DNA from: Proteobacteria bacterium UBA2133
GTDB taxonomy: Bacteria; Pseudomonadota; Gammaproteobacteria; Arenicellales; UBA868
Direction of reading: 5' to 3'
Assembly: GCA_002327725.1 (NCBI GenBank)
Contig: DCXP01000006.1
Location: forward strand, 19,697-83,696
Length of the DNA: 64,000 nucleotides
Shown here piece after piece: positions 18,058 through 26,733 of this stretch (positions within the stretch are counted from its first letter, which is position 1; every line of letters starts with the position of its first letter). A model generated the notes under the pieces. It saw only the letters and a program-made list of their open reading frames with translations, made no database searches and was not told where the DNA came from. The translations under genes and the position numbers were made by a program.

Positions 18058-20238
18058 TCAGCCGCGTGATCGCGAGACCCGGATCACCGACCGGCGGGCG
18101 CGCAGTCGTCGAATAATGCGGGCGAGGTGCTTGCGGTCGCGCACCTCGATAGTAAACCGGATTGCAGAATTTCGATCGTCGCGGGCGGTCACCAGAACAT
18201 GGTTGATATTGGAATCTTCTTCTGCGATCACCGAGGCCAGCGTTGCAAAAACCCCGCGCCGGTTCACCACCTCAAGGCGGATATCGGCCTCAAAGGTATT
18301 TTTGATGTCATCCGACCATTCAACGCCAATCCACGTATCCGGCCGTTTGCTCTGTTCGCGGGCGTTGGGGCAGGTCGGCCTGTGTATCACGATGCCCCGG
18401 CCTCGCGAGAACAGCCCGACAATCCCGTCCCCGGGGATGGGTCTGCAGCAGCGTGCGTAGGAAACACTCATCCCCTCGACACCGCGGATCGGCAGCGGTT
18501 CACTTCTGGCGGAGTCGGCACCTTTGGCTTCCGGCAGCAGTTGCCGGGCAACCACCATCGGCAGGCGCCGACCCATGCCGATATCTGTCAAAAGTTCATT
18601 CCAGTCCTCAAGCCCGATATGTTTCAGCAGTTGGATTTTCTGATCCGTACGCAGGCGTGTCGTCAGGCCTACGGTTTTGAGTGCGCGTTCCAGAAGCTGC
18701 CGGCCGAGTTTGCCCGCGTCTTCCTGATGCTGGTGTTTAAGGAAATCGCGGATGGCCGCCCGGGCCTTTGCCGTGACCACATAGTTCAGCCACAGCGGTG
18801 TGGGAACCGCTGAGCGGGCAGTCAGTATCTCCACGTGATCACCGTTACCGACCGGCTGATGCAGCGGCACGGGCTCGTTGTTGATGCGGGCGCCGATGCA
18901 GCGATTACCGACGTCGGAATGCACCGAGTAGGCAAAATCCAGCGCGCTTGAACCTTTGGGTAGTTTTTTGATATCCCCATGGGGCGTGAACACATAGACC
19001 TCGTCAGGGTAAAGGTCGATCTTGAGGTGCTCAAGAAACTCCGAAGGATTACCGGCCTGATTCTGGGTATTGAGCAGATCCAGCAGCCAGTGGTGGGCGG
19101 GCGCCTGCGAGCCGCTGCGCTTTTCGCCGGTTTTGTACTGCCAGTGTGATGCCACACCGCTCTCTGCGGTCCAGTGCATCTCCATCGTCCGTATCTGCAC
19201 CTCGATGCTCTGGCCGAAGGTGCCAAAAAGCAGGGTATGCAGGGACTGGTAGCCGTTGGCTTTTGGGATCGCAATGTAATCTTTGAATTTGCCCGGTACC
19301 GGTTTATAGGTGTTGTGAATCACGCCGAGTACGCGGTAGCAGTCCTCGGCCGAACGCACGATGATCCGGATGGCGAAAATGTCCCGCATCTCTGACATCG
19401 GCACCCGCCGTGAACGCATCTTGCGGTACACGCTGTAGATATTCTTCTCGCGGCCCTCGACAGAGCCCTCGATGCCCACCTCCGCAAGTTCAGCTTCGAT
19501 CTTGGTCACGATCTTCTGGATGATCGCCCGGTGATTGCCGCGGCGTTTGCCGAGCTCCTTGTAGATCGCGTTATAGCGCTTGGGGTAGAGGTGACGGAAG
19601 CTCAAGTCCTCGAGCTCCTGGGTCCACGTACGCATGCCCAGCCGGTTGGCGATAGGGGCGAAGATGTCCATGGTTTGTGCAGCAATCCACTTGCGCTTTT
19701 CGGGCGTGAGCGCATCGAGTGTGCGCATATTGTGGAGCCGGTCGGCCAGCTTGATCAGGATGACCCGGATATCTTTCGCCATCGCCAGCAGCATCTTGCG
19801 GAAGTTTTCAGCTTCCGCGTGCTCGCGTGATTCAAAGTCGATCTGATCGATCTTGCTGACCCCATCCACCAGCTGCGCAACGTCCTTGCCGAAGCGCGAT
19901 GAGAGCTCTTCCTTAGCGGTAGGGGTGTCCTCGATAACGTCGTGCAGCAGCGCTGCGATGATGCTGCGGCTGTCGAGCCGCATATCGCCGAGAATGGCCG
20001 CGACGGACAAGGGGTGGAAAATGTAGGCCTCACCGCTTCGGCGCACCTGGCCCTCATGGGCTTCGGCGCCAAACAGATAGGCGTCGTAGACGGCTTTGAC
20101 TTCCTCAGAATCCAGATACTGCTCGACGACCGCGAGCAGATCGCTGATCAGCAGCCGGCCCTCGCTGGATTTCGCGGACCTCTGCCGGTTTTCAGCTGAC
20201 GGGCTTTTCCTCCGCGTCGTCGCCGGTGTTGTCGGCAT
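18058..20238 (-). CDS. spoT: Bifunctional (p)ppGpp synthetase/hydrolase
   Basis: Makes and degrades the alarmone (p)ppGpp in the stringent response. About 726 aa. The hydrolase HD domain is intact ('[15 protein letters not shown]', '[11 protein letters not shown]'). Next come the synthetase domain ('[12 protein letters not shown]', '[19 protein letters not shown]'), the TGS domain ('[21 protein letters not shown]') and a C-terminal ACT domain. The start is uncertain: ATG at 20238 (used here) or 20256 both lie inside the end of rpoZ, and conserved sequence begins only near residue 30 ('[14 protein letters not shown]'). Confidence 0.95.
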   Translation of the reverse strand: MPTTPATTRRKSPSAENRQRSAKSSEGRLLISDLLAVVEQYLDSEEVKAVYDAYLFGAEAHEGQVRRSGEAYIFHPLSVAAILGDMRLDSRSIIAALLHDVIEDTPTAKEELSSRFGKDVAQLVDGVSKIDQIDFESREHAEAENFRKMLLAMAKDIRVILIKLADRLHNMRTLDALTPEKRKWIAAQTMDIFAPIANRLGMRTWTQELEDLSFRHLYPKRYNAIYKELGKRRGNHRAIIQKIVTKIEAELAEVGIEGSVEGREKNIYSVYRKMRSRRVPMSEMRDIFAIRIIVRSAEDCYRVLGVIHNTYKPVPGKFKDYIAIPKANGYQSLHTLLFGTFGQSIEVQIRTMEMHWTAESGVASHWQYKTGEKRSGSQAPAHHWLLDLLNTQNQAGNPSEFLEHLKIDLYPDEVYVFTPHGDIKKLPKGSSALDFAYSVHSDVGNRCIGARINNEPVPLHQPVGNGDHVEILTARSAVPTPLWLNYVVTAKARAAIRDFLKHQHQEDAGKLGRQLLERALKTVGLTTRLRTDQKIQLLKHIGLEDWNELLTDIGMGRRLPMVVARQLLPEAKGADSARSEPLPIRGVEGMSVSYARCCRPIPGDGIVGLFSRGRGIVIHRPTCPNAREQSKRPDTWIGVEWSDDIKNTFEADIRLEVVNRRGVFATLASVIAEEDSNINHVLVTARDDRNSAIRFTIEVRDRKHLARIIRRLRARRSVIRVSRSRG

Positions 20239-20656
20239 CGTGCGTTTCCTCGTCACTGGCGGCTTCGAGCGCCTGCGCGACCGGCGCCGATTCGATCAGA
20301 TCGGCCAGAGCAGCGAGGTCTTCCGCAGAAATCTCGGCCTCGTTCGAATCCTCGGCGTCTGAATCAGACGCTCCGGCCGTCGTCGCACCCGGGGCCTGGG
20401 ATGCTTCGCCCTCCCCGGGCGCAAATACTTCTTCGAGTTCCTGTCGAGTATCGACCTCTACCTCTTTGAGAATGTCACTGGTCACCAGGCCCTCGGCAAT
20501 CTCGCGAAGCGCAATAACAGTATGCTTGTCCCGATCCTCGGGCACCAGCGGGTCATGGCCCAACTGTAACTGCCGCGTGCGGCGGGCAGCGACCAGCACG
20601 AGCTCAAAGCGGTTGTCGACGTTTTCGAGGCAATCCTCGACGGTAATTCTTGCCAT
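20192..20656 (-). CDS. rpoZ: RNA polymerase omega subunit with long acidic tail
   Basis: Smallest subunit of RNA polymerase, a chaperone for beta' assembly and part of a ppGpp-binding site. The first about 75 residues are canonical ('[20 protein letters not shown]', '[10 protein letters not shown]'). The remainder, to residue 154, is an unusually long Glu/Asp/Ala-rich extension; E. coli omega has only 91 residues. GGAGA precedes the start. The end overlaps the start region of spoT by 47 bases, coupling omega to the alarmone enzyme. Confidence 0.93.
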   Translation of the reverse strand: MARITVEDCLENVDNRFELVLVAARRTRQLQLGHDPLVPEDRDKHTVIALREIAEGLVTSDILKEVEVDTRQELEEVFAPGEGEASQAPGATTAGASDSDAEDSNEAEISAEDLAALADLIESAPVAQALEAASDEETHDADNTGDDAEEKPVS

Positions 20657-20771
20657 CGGTGTTCTCCAGAAACCATGCGGCCCGGGGCGATCCCGGCAGG
20701 GATCAGGGGCGATCTGATGAGTCCTGCGGAACCTTAAGGTCCTCGTTAAAGCCCAATCTTCACAAGGATCG

Positions 20772-21449
20772 CTAAAGGTCTGCTGTCTTGGATGTTTTTA
20801 GTCTAACGTTTTTTGCACAATCTACAAGCGCCCCGACATCAAAACCCTGGCCGGATTCAGGGGCCTTACCGCGCCGGACAAGGGCTTCAAGTTCGCCAAG
20901 CGCGGCATCAAAGCCGGCATTGATCAGGATGTGATCGTATTCGTCGTGGTGGCTCATCTCGCTCGCGGCCTCGGAAAGACGCAAGGCGATCTCTTCCGGG
21001 GTTTCCCGGCCCCGCGCAGCCAGCCGCTTGGCCAGAACCTCAACTGACGGCGGCAGGATGTACACGCTGACCGCAGCGGGAAAAGCGTGCCGGGCCTGTC
21101 GCGCGCCCTGCCAGTCGATGTCCAGTATGACGCTGCGACCCTGGGCGAGCGCCTGCTCTACGGTTTCTCGCGAGGTTCCGTAGTAGTGGTCGAAGACCCG
21201 GGCATATTCAAGCAGTTCTTTGTCTTCTACCATCTGCTCAAATACCGCCTGGTCAACAAAGAAATAGTCCACGCTGTCAGTTTCACCAGGGCGCAGCGGG
21301 CGGGTCGTGTGAGACACAGACGTGACCATGTCATCACAACGCTCGACCAGGGCGCGGGCCAGGCTGCTTTTTCCACCTCCTGACGGCGCAGACAGAATAT
21401 AGAGCGTGGGGTTTTGGGCAGGGGTCTTGGCCTGTGCGCCTTTACTCAA
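20772..21449 (-). CDS. gmk: Guanylate kinase
   Basis: Phosphorylates GMP to GDP. About 225 aa. The P-loop is '[15 protein letters not shown]', the GMP-binding region '[13 protein letters not shown]' and 'DYFFV', then 'DIDWQGARQ'. I place the start at TTG 21449, which overlaps the TAA of yicC by 8 bases; the open frame extends to an ATG at 21479 inside yicC. The protein then begins '[20 protein letters not shown]'. rpoZ follows after about 115 bases. Confidence 0.94.
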   Translation of the reverse strand: MSKGAQAKTPAQNPTLYILSAPSGGGKSSLARALVERCDDMVTSVSHTTRPLRPGETDSVDYFFVDQAVFEQMVEDKELLEYARVFDHYYGTSRETVEQALAQGRSVILDIDWQGARQARHAFPAAVSVYILPPSVEVLAKRLAARGRETPEEIALRLSEAASEMSHHDEYDHILINAGFDAALGELEALVRRGKAPESGQGFDVGALVDCAKNVRLKTSKTADL

Positions 21450-22308
21450 TGTTCTGCACCTGTTCGCGCATCTGCTCAATCAGCACCTTGAGGTTGACTG
21501 AAGCATTGGTCTGTTCGGGATGCGCCGACTTCGATCCAAGCGTGTTGGCTTCCCGGTTCAACTCCTGCATGAGAAAGTCCAACCGGCGGCCGATTGGCTT
21601 GCTTTGGCCGAACGCCTGCTCGACCTCCTCAAGGTGCAACTTCAGCCGATCGACTTCCTCGCTCACCTCACTCTTCGCCAGCAACAGTACCATCTCCTGT
21701 TCCAGTCGCTCAGGATCAACCTGCACAGCCACTTCGGCAAGCCGCTGCTCCAGGCGCTCACGGTACACCGCACCGATTTCGGGCAGCCGGTCCTCAAGGG
21801 TACTGATCGCGTCCGATGCTGCCCTGACGCGTGCCTGAAGCATCTGCACCAAAGCCCCGCCTTCGCGTTCCCGCGACTCTGATAACTGTGCCAGGGCCTT
21901 TTGCAGCAGGTTGCCAGCCTCCGAGGCGAGCGCCTGCTCATCCACCGCCGGGGTGGACATCACGCCTGGCCATTTCAGTACCTCGCCGACCCGCAGTGGC
22001 TGTACCTCAGGCAATATGCTGCGGGCGCTTTGCGACCAGGCGGCCAGTTGACCGATGCGGCCGGTGTCGATCTGGGGCTCGGCCGACCCTGCCGTCGGCG
22101 GCACATATCGAAGCCAGCCGTCCACGCGGCCGCGGCTGACCACCGCCGCAATGGCATCGCGAAAAGCACCCTCCTGAAAACGAAGCTCTTCCGGAAGCCG
22201 CATGGCGACCTCACGGAAGCGATGGTTTACCGAACGCAACTCCCAGGTCAGGTCTCCTAACGGGGTTTGGGACGCGCAGCGCGCGAAAGCCGTCATGCTC
22301 TTGGGCAA
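21442..22308 (-). CDS. yicC: YicC-family endoribonuclease
   Basis: 288 aa. Typical YicC/YloC features are 'MPKSMTAFAR' at the N-terminus, 'WELRSVNHRFREV', and the C-terminal DUF1732 region 'GRRLDFLMQELNREANTLGSKS', which carries the conserved acidic and His/Asn residues. Family members have been described as RNA endonucleases that influence small-RNA stability. It heads the run yicC-gmk-rpoZ-spoT on the minus strand and is divergent from the kinase gene at 22440. Confidence 0.94.
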   Translation of the reverse strand: MPKSMTAFARCASQTPLGDLTWELRSVNHRFREVAMRLPEELRFQEGAFRDAIAAVVSRGRVDGWLRYVPPTAGSAEPQIDTGRIGQLAAWSQSARSILPEVQPLRVGEVLKWPGVMSTPAVDEQALASEAGNLLQKALAQLSESREREGGALVQMLQARVRAASDAISTLEDRLPEIGAVYRERLEQRLAEVAVQVDPERLEQEMVLLLAKSEVSEEVDRLKLHLEEVEQAFGQSKPIGRRLDFLMQELNREANTLGSKSAHPEQTNASVNLKVLIEQMREQVQNIE

Positions 22309-22381
22309 GTGGGGTCTCCAGTGTTATCGTCTGCCGGCGAGCGTATGCCGGCCGGGGCTGCATCCATATCAGACAAGAAAC

Positions 22382-22387
22382 TATACT
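22382..22387 (+). promoter_or_regulatory. Possible -10 element for the kinase gene
   Basis: TATACT, 52 bases before the kinase start in the yicC/kinase divergent gap. No good -35 box is seen at 16-18 bp. Confidence 0.35.
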
Positions 22388-22439
22388 GTATTCTCGATCA
22401 CCAGCGTTTGCCTCTCGCCCGTACAAACCATCACCCACT

Positions 22440-23330
22440 ATGGCAAGCAGACTCCCCCTTCAGACCGGCTATGTGCTCAAGGGTTATACCGTCGGAGAAG
22501 TGCTCGGCGGTGGCGGTTTCAGCCTGGTGTATCTCGCCAGCAGTGAACTTGACCGGCGCAAGTTCGTCATCAAGGAATATTGCCCCCAGGATCTGGTTTC
22601 CCGCAAACCCGACGGGACTCTGGAGCCCAACGCACCGCTGTCACAGGCACCGTTTCGCAATGGCCTGGAAAAGTTTCACTTTGAGGCGGAGCGCATGAGC
22701 ACCGTGCGCCACCCCAATGTGATCAGTGTTGCCGAATACTTCGAGGCGAACAACACGCTGTACATGGTCATGACTCACGAGGAGGGTCGTGATCTACGAT
22801 GGTTCATTAACAAATTGGCAGGAGAACTCGACTGGGACTTTCTGCAGCAGGTGTTTCCGCCCATTGGTGATGGACTCTGGCGTATGCACCAGCAGGGCGT
22901 GGTCCACCTCGACGTCAAGCCGGCCAACGTTCTGCTTCGCAGCAGCGGTCAACCGCTGCTGCTGGATTTCGGTGCGGCACAAACCATGGACAACGACGAC
23001 CGGTTTGGGTCGTTCCAGACCCTGACCCACGGCTTTGCCCCGCCCGAGCAGTATCTCGACGGCGATCTTGGTCCGTGGACGGACATCTACGGCTTGGCCG
23101 CAACCATCTATAACTGCATTACTGGTGCTTCGCCGCCGCCGGCCCTGAAGCGACGTGACGGAGCCTCCCTGGAGAAACTGACCGTCTCGCGCTCGGGGGC
23201 TTATCCCTATACCCTGCTGAAAGCCGTTGAAGACGCCCTGTCGCTCGATCAGGGACAACGCCCCCACGACATGCACGCCTTTTTGTCTCTCGCTTTTGGC
23301 GCTGCTTCGCATACGCCGGCTACCCCATAA
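22440..23330 (+). CDS. Ser/Thr protein kinase
   Basis: 296-residue Hanks-type kinase made almost entirely of the catalytic domain. It has a glycine loop ('VLGGGGFSLVY', near residues 21-31), catalytic Lys in 'FVIKEYCP' (near 46), catalytic loop 'HLDVKPANVLL' (near 159), 'LDFGAAQ' (near 178) and an 'APPEQY' P+1 loop. The residue before the catalytic Asp is Leu instead of Arg, making it a non-RD kinase. There is no obvious membrane segment or sensor domain. Family knowledge: kinases of this type lie beside yicC in several gammaproteobacteria. Substrate unknown. Confidence 0.9.
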   Translation: MASRLPLQTGYVLKGYTVGEVLGGGGFSLVYLASSELDRRKFVIKEYCPQDLVSRKPDGTLEPNAPLSQAPFRNGLEKFHFEAERMSTVRHPNVISVAEYFEANNTLYMVMTHEEGRDLRWFINKLAGELDWDFLQQVFPPIGDGLWRMHQQGVVHLDVKPANVLLRSSGQPLLLDFGAAQTMDNDDRFGSFQTLTHGFAPPEQYLDGDLGPWTDIYGLAATIYNCITGASPPPALKRRDGASLEKLTVSRSGAYPYTLLKAVEDALSLDQGQRPHDMHAFLSLAFGAASHTPATP

Positions 23331-23383
23331 CGTGTACTGACCCCTTCTGCTGCTGGATCCCGCGACTGAGCCGATCCCTCGGT

Positions 23384-23431
23384 TTGCCTTGTTTCCGAAG
23401 AGTGCTACAGTCCACCCCTGTGGTCTTACCA
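23384..23431 (+). promoter_or_regulatory. Promoter and predicted operator of the PdhR-like regulator
   Basis: TTGCCT (23384-23389), a 16-bp spacer, then TACAGT (23406-23411). Overlapping the expected transcription start is the perfect palindrome TGGTCTTACCA (23421-23431), which fits the TGGT-N3-ACCA operator form of PdhR/LldR-type FadR-family regulators. Autorepression is inferred. Confidence 0.6.
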
Positions 23432-23445
23432 GATAACCAGGAACT

Positions 23446-24198
23446 ATGGCTCGCGAACGCGTCTGCGATTTCGTCGTCCGGCAGATAGAACAACTCATTC
23501 TCGAGGGCGCCCTGAAACCGGGTGACCGGCTACCGGCCGAACGTAAGTTCGCGGCGCAGCTCCGGGTCTCCCGCCCATCACTGCGCGAAGGCCTGCAGAT
23601 TCTCTCCGCCCGCGGATTGCTGGTGACCCGCCGCGGCGGGGCGACAGAAATCACCGAGAGCCTGGATCCGGCGCTTGAGAACCCGCTGCTCGAGTTGATC
23701 AGCGCGTCGCCCGACGCACAGCAAGACGTCATGGAGTTGCGTCACGCCCTCGAGTCGATGGCGGCTTACCACGCAGCGGCCCGGCGGACAGAGATCGATA
23801 TCGAAGTGCTGCGGACGGCCTACAAGCGGATGATTGGCTCTCATAGTGAGGGCGATGCCGTAGTGGAAGCAACAGCCGATGCGGATTTTCATCTTGCGAT
23901 CGGTGAAGCCTCGCACAACGTAGTACTGGTGCACGTCATGCGCAGTCTGTTCTCGCTGCTGCGCCGGAGTATTCACTACAACCTCGAGAACCTGTACCAG
24001 AGGCCCGACAACTTCAAGCACCTGCGGGATCAGCATTACCACCTGATGAACGCTATTATCGATGGTGATCCAGAGGCGGCCAAAGCGGCCTCGGATGCGC
24101 ATATCAGCTATGTTGAGAAAACCCTGCAGGACATGAATATTCACCGAACACGGGAGGCCCGAGCGCACCGGCGCGCGACGGGTCTCAGTCTTTCCTGA
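23446..24198 (+). CDS. GntR/FadR-family regulator, PdhR-like
   Basis: 250 aa. The N-terminal winged helix is about residues 1-70 ('LEGALKPGDRLPAERKFA', 'SRPSLREGLQIL') and the C-terminal FCD effector domain about 90-230 ('VMELRHALESMAAYHAA', 'DADFHLAIGEASHNVV'), including likely metal-ligating Asp/His residues. The pattern resembles PdhR, which senses pyruvate, more than FadR, but the ligand is not certain. A matching palindrome lies between the promoter and the start. The Mrp-like operon starts 136 bases downstream on the same strand, and whether it is controlled by this protein is unknown; I see no second operator copy there. Confidence 0.88.
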   Translation: MARERVCDFVVRQIEQLILEGALKPGDRLPAERKFAAQLRVSRPSLREGLQILSARGLLVTRRGGATEITESLDPALENPLLELISASPDAQQDVMELRHALESMAAYHAAARRTEIDIEVLRTAYKRMIGSHSEGDAVVEATADADFHLAIGEASHNVVLVHVMRSLFSLLRRSIHYNLENLYQRPDNFKHLRDQHYHLMNAIIDGDPEAAKAASDAHISYVEKTLQDMNIHRTREARAHRRATGLSLS

Positions 24199-24334
24199 TC
24201 GGGCAGACAATGCAAAACCTGCCGATGATGACAGGTGGGGGCTTCTGGCTTCGCGCGATAGCGCACAAAGCGAGCTCTCGGGGCGCGTGGTTTGCGGCCA
24301 CGCTTGTATCCATCCCCCGCTGACGTAAACACCC

Positions 24335-24808
24335 ATGCGAAACACACTGACGCTTTTGCTCATGTTGTCGGGCACGTGGTTCCTGCTGTCCGGACATACC
24401 AGCCCTGTGCTGCTGTCGCTCGGGCTGCTATCCGTCGCGGCGGTAATCGCATGTACCTCGCGTCTTGAGCTGGTTGACGACGAAGGGATGCCGGTGCACC
24501 TGCTGCCCGGTCTCATCCGCTACGTTCCGTGGCTCATCGGACAGATCATCCGCTCAAACCTGGACGTGGCGCGACGGATCATCAACCCGAAACTTCCCAT
24601 CAGCCCTTCGGTTATCCACGTTGATGCCAAGCGCCTCACCGAGGTGGGGCGGGTCACCTACGCCAACTCGATTACCCTCACGCCCGGTACGATCTCTCTG
24701 GATGTCTCAGAGGAAACCATTGAGGTGCACGCCCTGACGGAGAATGCAGCAGCTGACTTGGCGTCCGGTGAAATGGCGCGCCGGGTACAAAGAGCGGAGG
24801 GCACGTGA
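24335..24808 (+). CDS. mrpE: Mrp-type antiporter subunit E
   Basis: 157-residue membrane protein: two or three N-terminal hydrophobic helices, then a cytoplasmic domain with the MnhE signature 'GRVTYANSITLTPGTISLDV'. It is part of a multisubunit cation/proton antiporter in the inner membrane. First gene of a ten-gene plus-strand run to 31596 whose members nearly all overlap by 4 bases. Its stop overlaps the next GTG. Confidence 0.93.
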   Translation: MRNTLTLLLMLSGTWFLLSGHTSPVLLSLGLLSVAAVIACTSRLELVDDEGMPVHLLPGLIRYVPWLIGQIIRSNLDVARRIINPKLPISPSVIHVDAKRLTEVGRVTYANSITLTPGTISLDVSEETIEVHALTENAAADLASGEMARRVQRAEGT

Positions 24809-25098
24809 CCCTCACCGTCACACTTATCGCGCTGCTGGTCACCATGGCGTTCGCACTGATCCGAGCGATCAAGGGTCCGACCGTTTACGACCGTATTCTG
24901 GCTTCCAATGCACTCGGCACCAAGACCGTGCTGATGATTGCGGTTCTGGGTTTTGTGGTGGGCGACCCCGAACTCTACATCGACATCGCGCTGATGTACG
25001 TTCTTATCGGATTTATCGGTACCGTTGCCGTACTCAAAGTCTCCGAGTTCGGCAATCTCGGCCAGCCCCAGTCACACACCGACGCGGAGGACACATGA
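24805..25098 (+). CDS. mrpF: Mrp-type antiporter subunit F
   Basis: 97 aa, three hydrophobic helices, with the MnhF signature 'AIKGPTVYDRILASNALGTKT' spanning helices 1-2. GTG start within the mrpE stop (GTGA); the stop overlaps the next ATG. Structural membrane subunit of the antiporter complex. Confidence 0.93.
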   Translation: MTLTVTLIALLVTMAFALIRAIKGPTVYDRILASNALGTKTVLMIAVLGFVVGDPELYIDIALMYVLIGFIGTVAVLKVSEFGNLGQPQSHTDAEDT

Positions 25099-25409
25099 GT
25101 GCCGCCGTTGATATTCTGAGCGCGGTGCTGCTGCTGGTCGGTACCCTCTTTACCCTGATTGGCGGCACCGGGCTTTTGCGCCTGCCCGATGTCTTCACCC
25201 GCCTGCATGCGGCCAGTGTCACCGATACCCTGGGGGCAGGGGCCATCCTGCTTGGGCTGGCGCTGGCGGCAGGATGGAGCCTGCTGATGGGGAAGATCCT
25301 CGCCCTGCTGCTGATCATGGCGCTGCTCAGCCCGTCTGCCGCACATGCACTCGCGCGTGCCGCCATCCATGGTATCCGCAGGCCCTGGCTGGATGAGGCA
25401 CAAAAGTAG
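25095..25409 (+). CDS. mrpG: Mrp-type antiporter subunit G
   Basis: 104 aa, three hydrophobic helices, with the MnhG signature 'GLLRLPDVFTRLHAASVTDTLG' (shown in part). ATG at 25095 overlaps the mrpF stop. The open frame reaches further upstream to 24744, but that part is antisense-free overlap with mrpF and is not conserved. Membrane subunit of the complex. Confidence 0.92.
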   Translation: MSAAVDILSAVLLLVGTLFTLIGGTGLLRLPDVFTRLHAASVTDTLGAGAILLGLALAAGWSLLMGKILALLLIMALLSPSAAHALARAAIHGIRRPWLDEAQK

Positions 25410-25967
25410 GTGTTGATCGAAGCGGTCAACATTGTGTTGCTGGCGCTGCTTGCGGCTACCGCGATCGCGGCCGTGCGGCTGCACGACCTCTTTGCCGTGG
25501 CGATGATGTTCGGCATCTACAGTCTGCTGGCAGCCGTTATGTTCGTTCTGCTGGATGCGCTGGACGTGGCCTTTACCGAGGCCGCAGTCGGGGTGGGCAT
25601 CTCGACGGTGCTGATGCTCGCTACGATCGGGCTGGTCGGCCGGCACGAACTGCCCTCGACCCACCGCTCCCTGCTGCCGCTCGCTGTCGTTGTCGCGACC
25701 GGTGCTGCACTGATTTACGGCACGCTGGACATGCCCTTCTTCGGTGATCCCGGTGCCCCGGTACACCAGCATGTGGCGCCGTATTACATCAGTCAGTCGC
25801 CACACCAGACCGGTTTGCCTAATGTGGTCACAAGCGTTCTGGCGAGTTACCGCGGCTACGACACCCTCGGCGAACTGGCGGTGATCTTTACCGCCGGTGT
25901 CGGCGTGCTGGCGCTGCTTGGGCTGCGCAGACGGAAACGTCCCGGAAAGCACAGGACAGCGCAATGA
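25410..25967 (+). CDS. MbhD/MbhE-like (DUF4040) antiporter subunit
   Basis: 185-residue membrane protein. The first half is the DUF4040/MbhD domain ('HDLFAVAMMFGIYSLLAAVMF', 'AFTEAAVGVGISTVLMLA'), and the second half, with 'YRGYDTLGELAVIFTAG', is the MbhE-like segment. In standard Mrp these parts form the C-terminal end of MrpA; here they are a separate protein. This is the arrangement of the Mbh/Mbs-type complexes and some Mrp relatives. GTG at 25410 is directly after the mrpG stop; its own stop overlaps the mrpB ATG. Confidence 0.88.
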   Translation: MLIEAVNIVLLALLAATAIAAVRLHDLFAVAMMFGIYSLLAAVMFVLLDALDVAFTEAAVGVGISTVLMLATIGLVGRHELPSTHRSLLPLAVVVATGAALIYGTLDMPFFGDPGAPVHQHVAPYYISQSPHQTGLPNVVTSVLASYRGYDTLGELAVIFTAGVGVLALLGLRRRKRPGKHRTAQ

Positions 25968-26383
25968 TCGACAACCCGGTATTGCGCATCATCGCCAAGA
26001 TCATCATCCCGATGATTCTGCTGTTTGCGCTCTACGTCCAGTTCCACGGCGATTTTGGACCGGGCGGGGGCTTCCAGGCGGGTGTGATCTTTGCCGCCGG
26101 CTTCATTCTCTACGGCCTGGTATTCGGCACCGAATCGCTGCGAAGCGCCGTGCCGCCCGCCGTCCTGCGGCTGCTGATCGCGGTCGGGTTGGCGCTCTTC
26201 GCCGGGGTCGGCGTGATCACGATGCTCGCAGGGTCTGACTATCTGGCATACAACGCGCTCTCAGAAGACCCCATCGCCGGGCAGCATCTGGGCATTCTTG
26301 TGGTCGAGTTTGGCGTGGGCGTCACCGTCAGCGCCGTCATGATCACCATCTTTCTTGCCTTTGCCGGACGCAACGATCCGTGA
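25964..26383 (+). CDS. mrpB: Mrp-type antiporter subunit B
   Basis: 139 aa, four hydrophobic helices, with the MnhB signature 'HGDFGPGGGFQAGVIFAAGF' and 'LVVEFGVGVTVSAVM'. ATGA overlap with the previous gene and GTGA overlap with mrpC. Membrane subunit of the antiporter. Confidence 0.93.
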   Translation: MIDNPVLRIIAKIIIPMILLFALYVQFHGDFGPGGGFQAGVIFAAGFILYGLVFGTESLRSAVPPAVLRLLIAVGLALFAGVGVITMLAGSDYLAYNALSEDPIAGQHLGILVVEFGVGVTVSAVMITIFLAFAGRNDP

Positions 26384-26733
26384 CGATTGCCGGCCTTTAC
26401 AACTACTGGATTGTCATCCTCTTAATGATGACCGGCTTTTATGTCGTCATCTCAAGCGGCAATCTGGTGAAAAAGATCATCGGCCTGAATCTCTTTCAGG
26501 CGTCCGTATTCATCCTCTATATCAGCATCGGCAAGATCGCCAACGGTCATGTCCCGATACTGCAGGATGGCGTCAGCCATTACTCGAACCCGCTTCCGCA
26601 CGTACTGATCCTGACAGCGATTGTCGTGGGGGTCTCGACAACGGCACTGGGACTGGCGCTGGTGGTGCGGATTCGGGAGTCCTACGGCTCAGTCGAGGAA
26701 GAAGAAATTCACCGGCAGGATGAGTCCTTGTGA
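26380..26733 (+). CDS. mrpC: Mrp-type antiporter subunit C (NuoK-like)
   Basis: 117 aa, three helices related to NuoK of complex I: 'GFYVVISSGNLVKKIIGLNL', 'PLPHVLILTAIVVGVSTTA' with the family's conserved residues. GTG start overlapping the mrpB stop; the stop overlaps the mrpD start. Proton-path subunit of the complex. Confidence 0.93.
   Translation: MTIAGLYNYWIVILLMMTGFYVVISSGNLVKKIIGLNLFQASVFILYISIGKIANGHVPILQDGVSHYSNPLPHVLILTAIVVGVSTTALGLALVVRIRESYGSVEEEEIHRQDESL

Noticed and set aside
20728..20742. Near-palindrome GGAACCTTAAGGTCC after gmk
   Set aside because: Imperfect, no T-run; too weak to call a terminator or operator.
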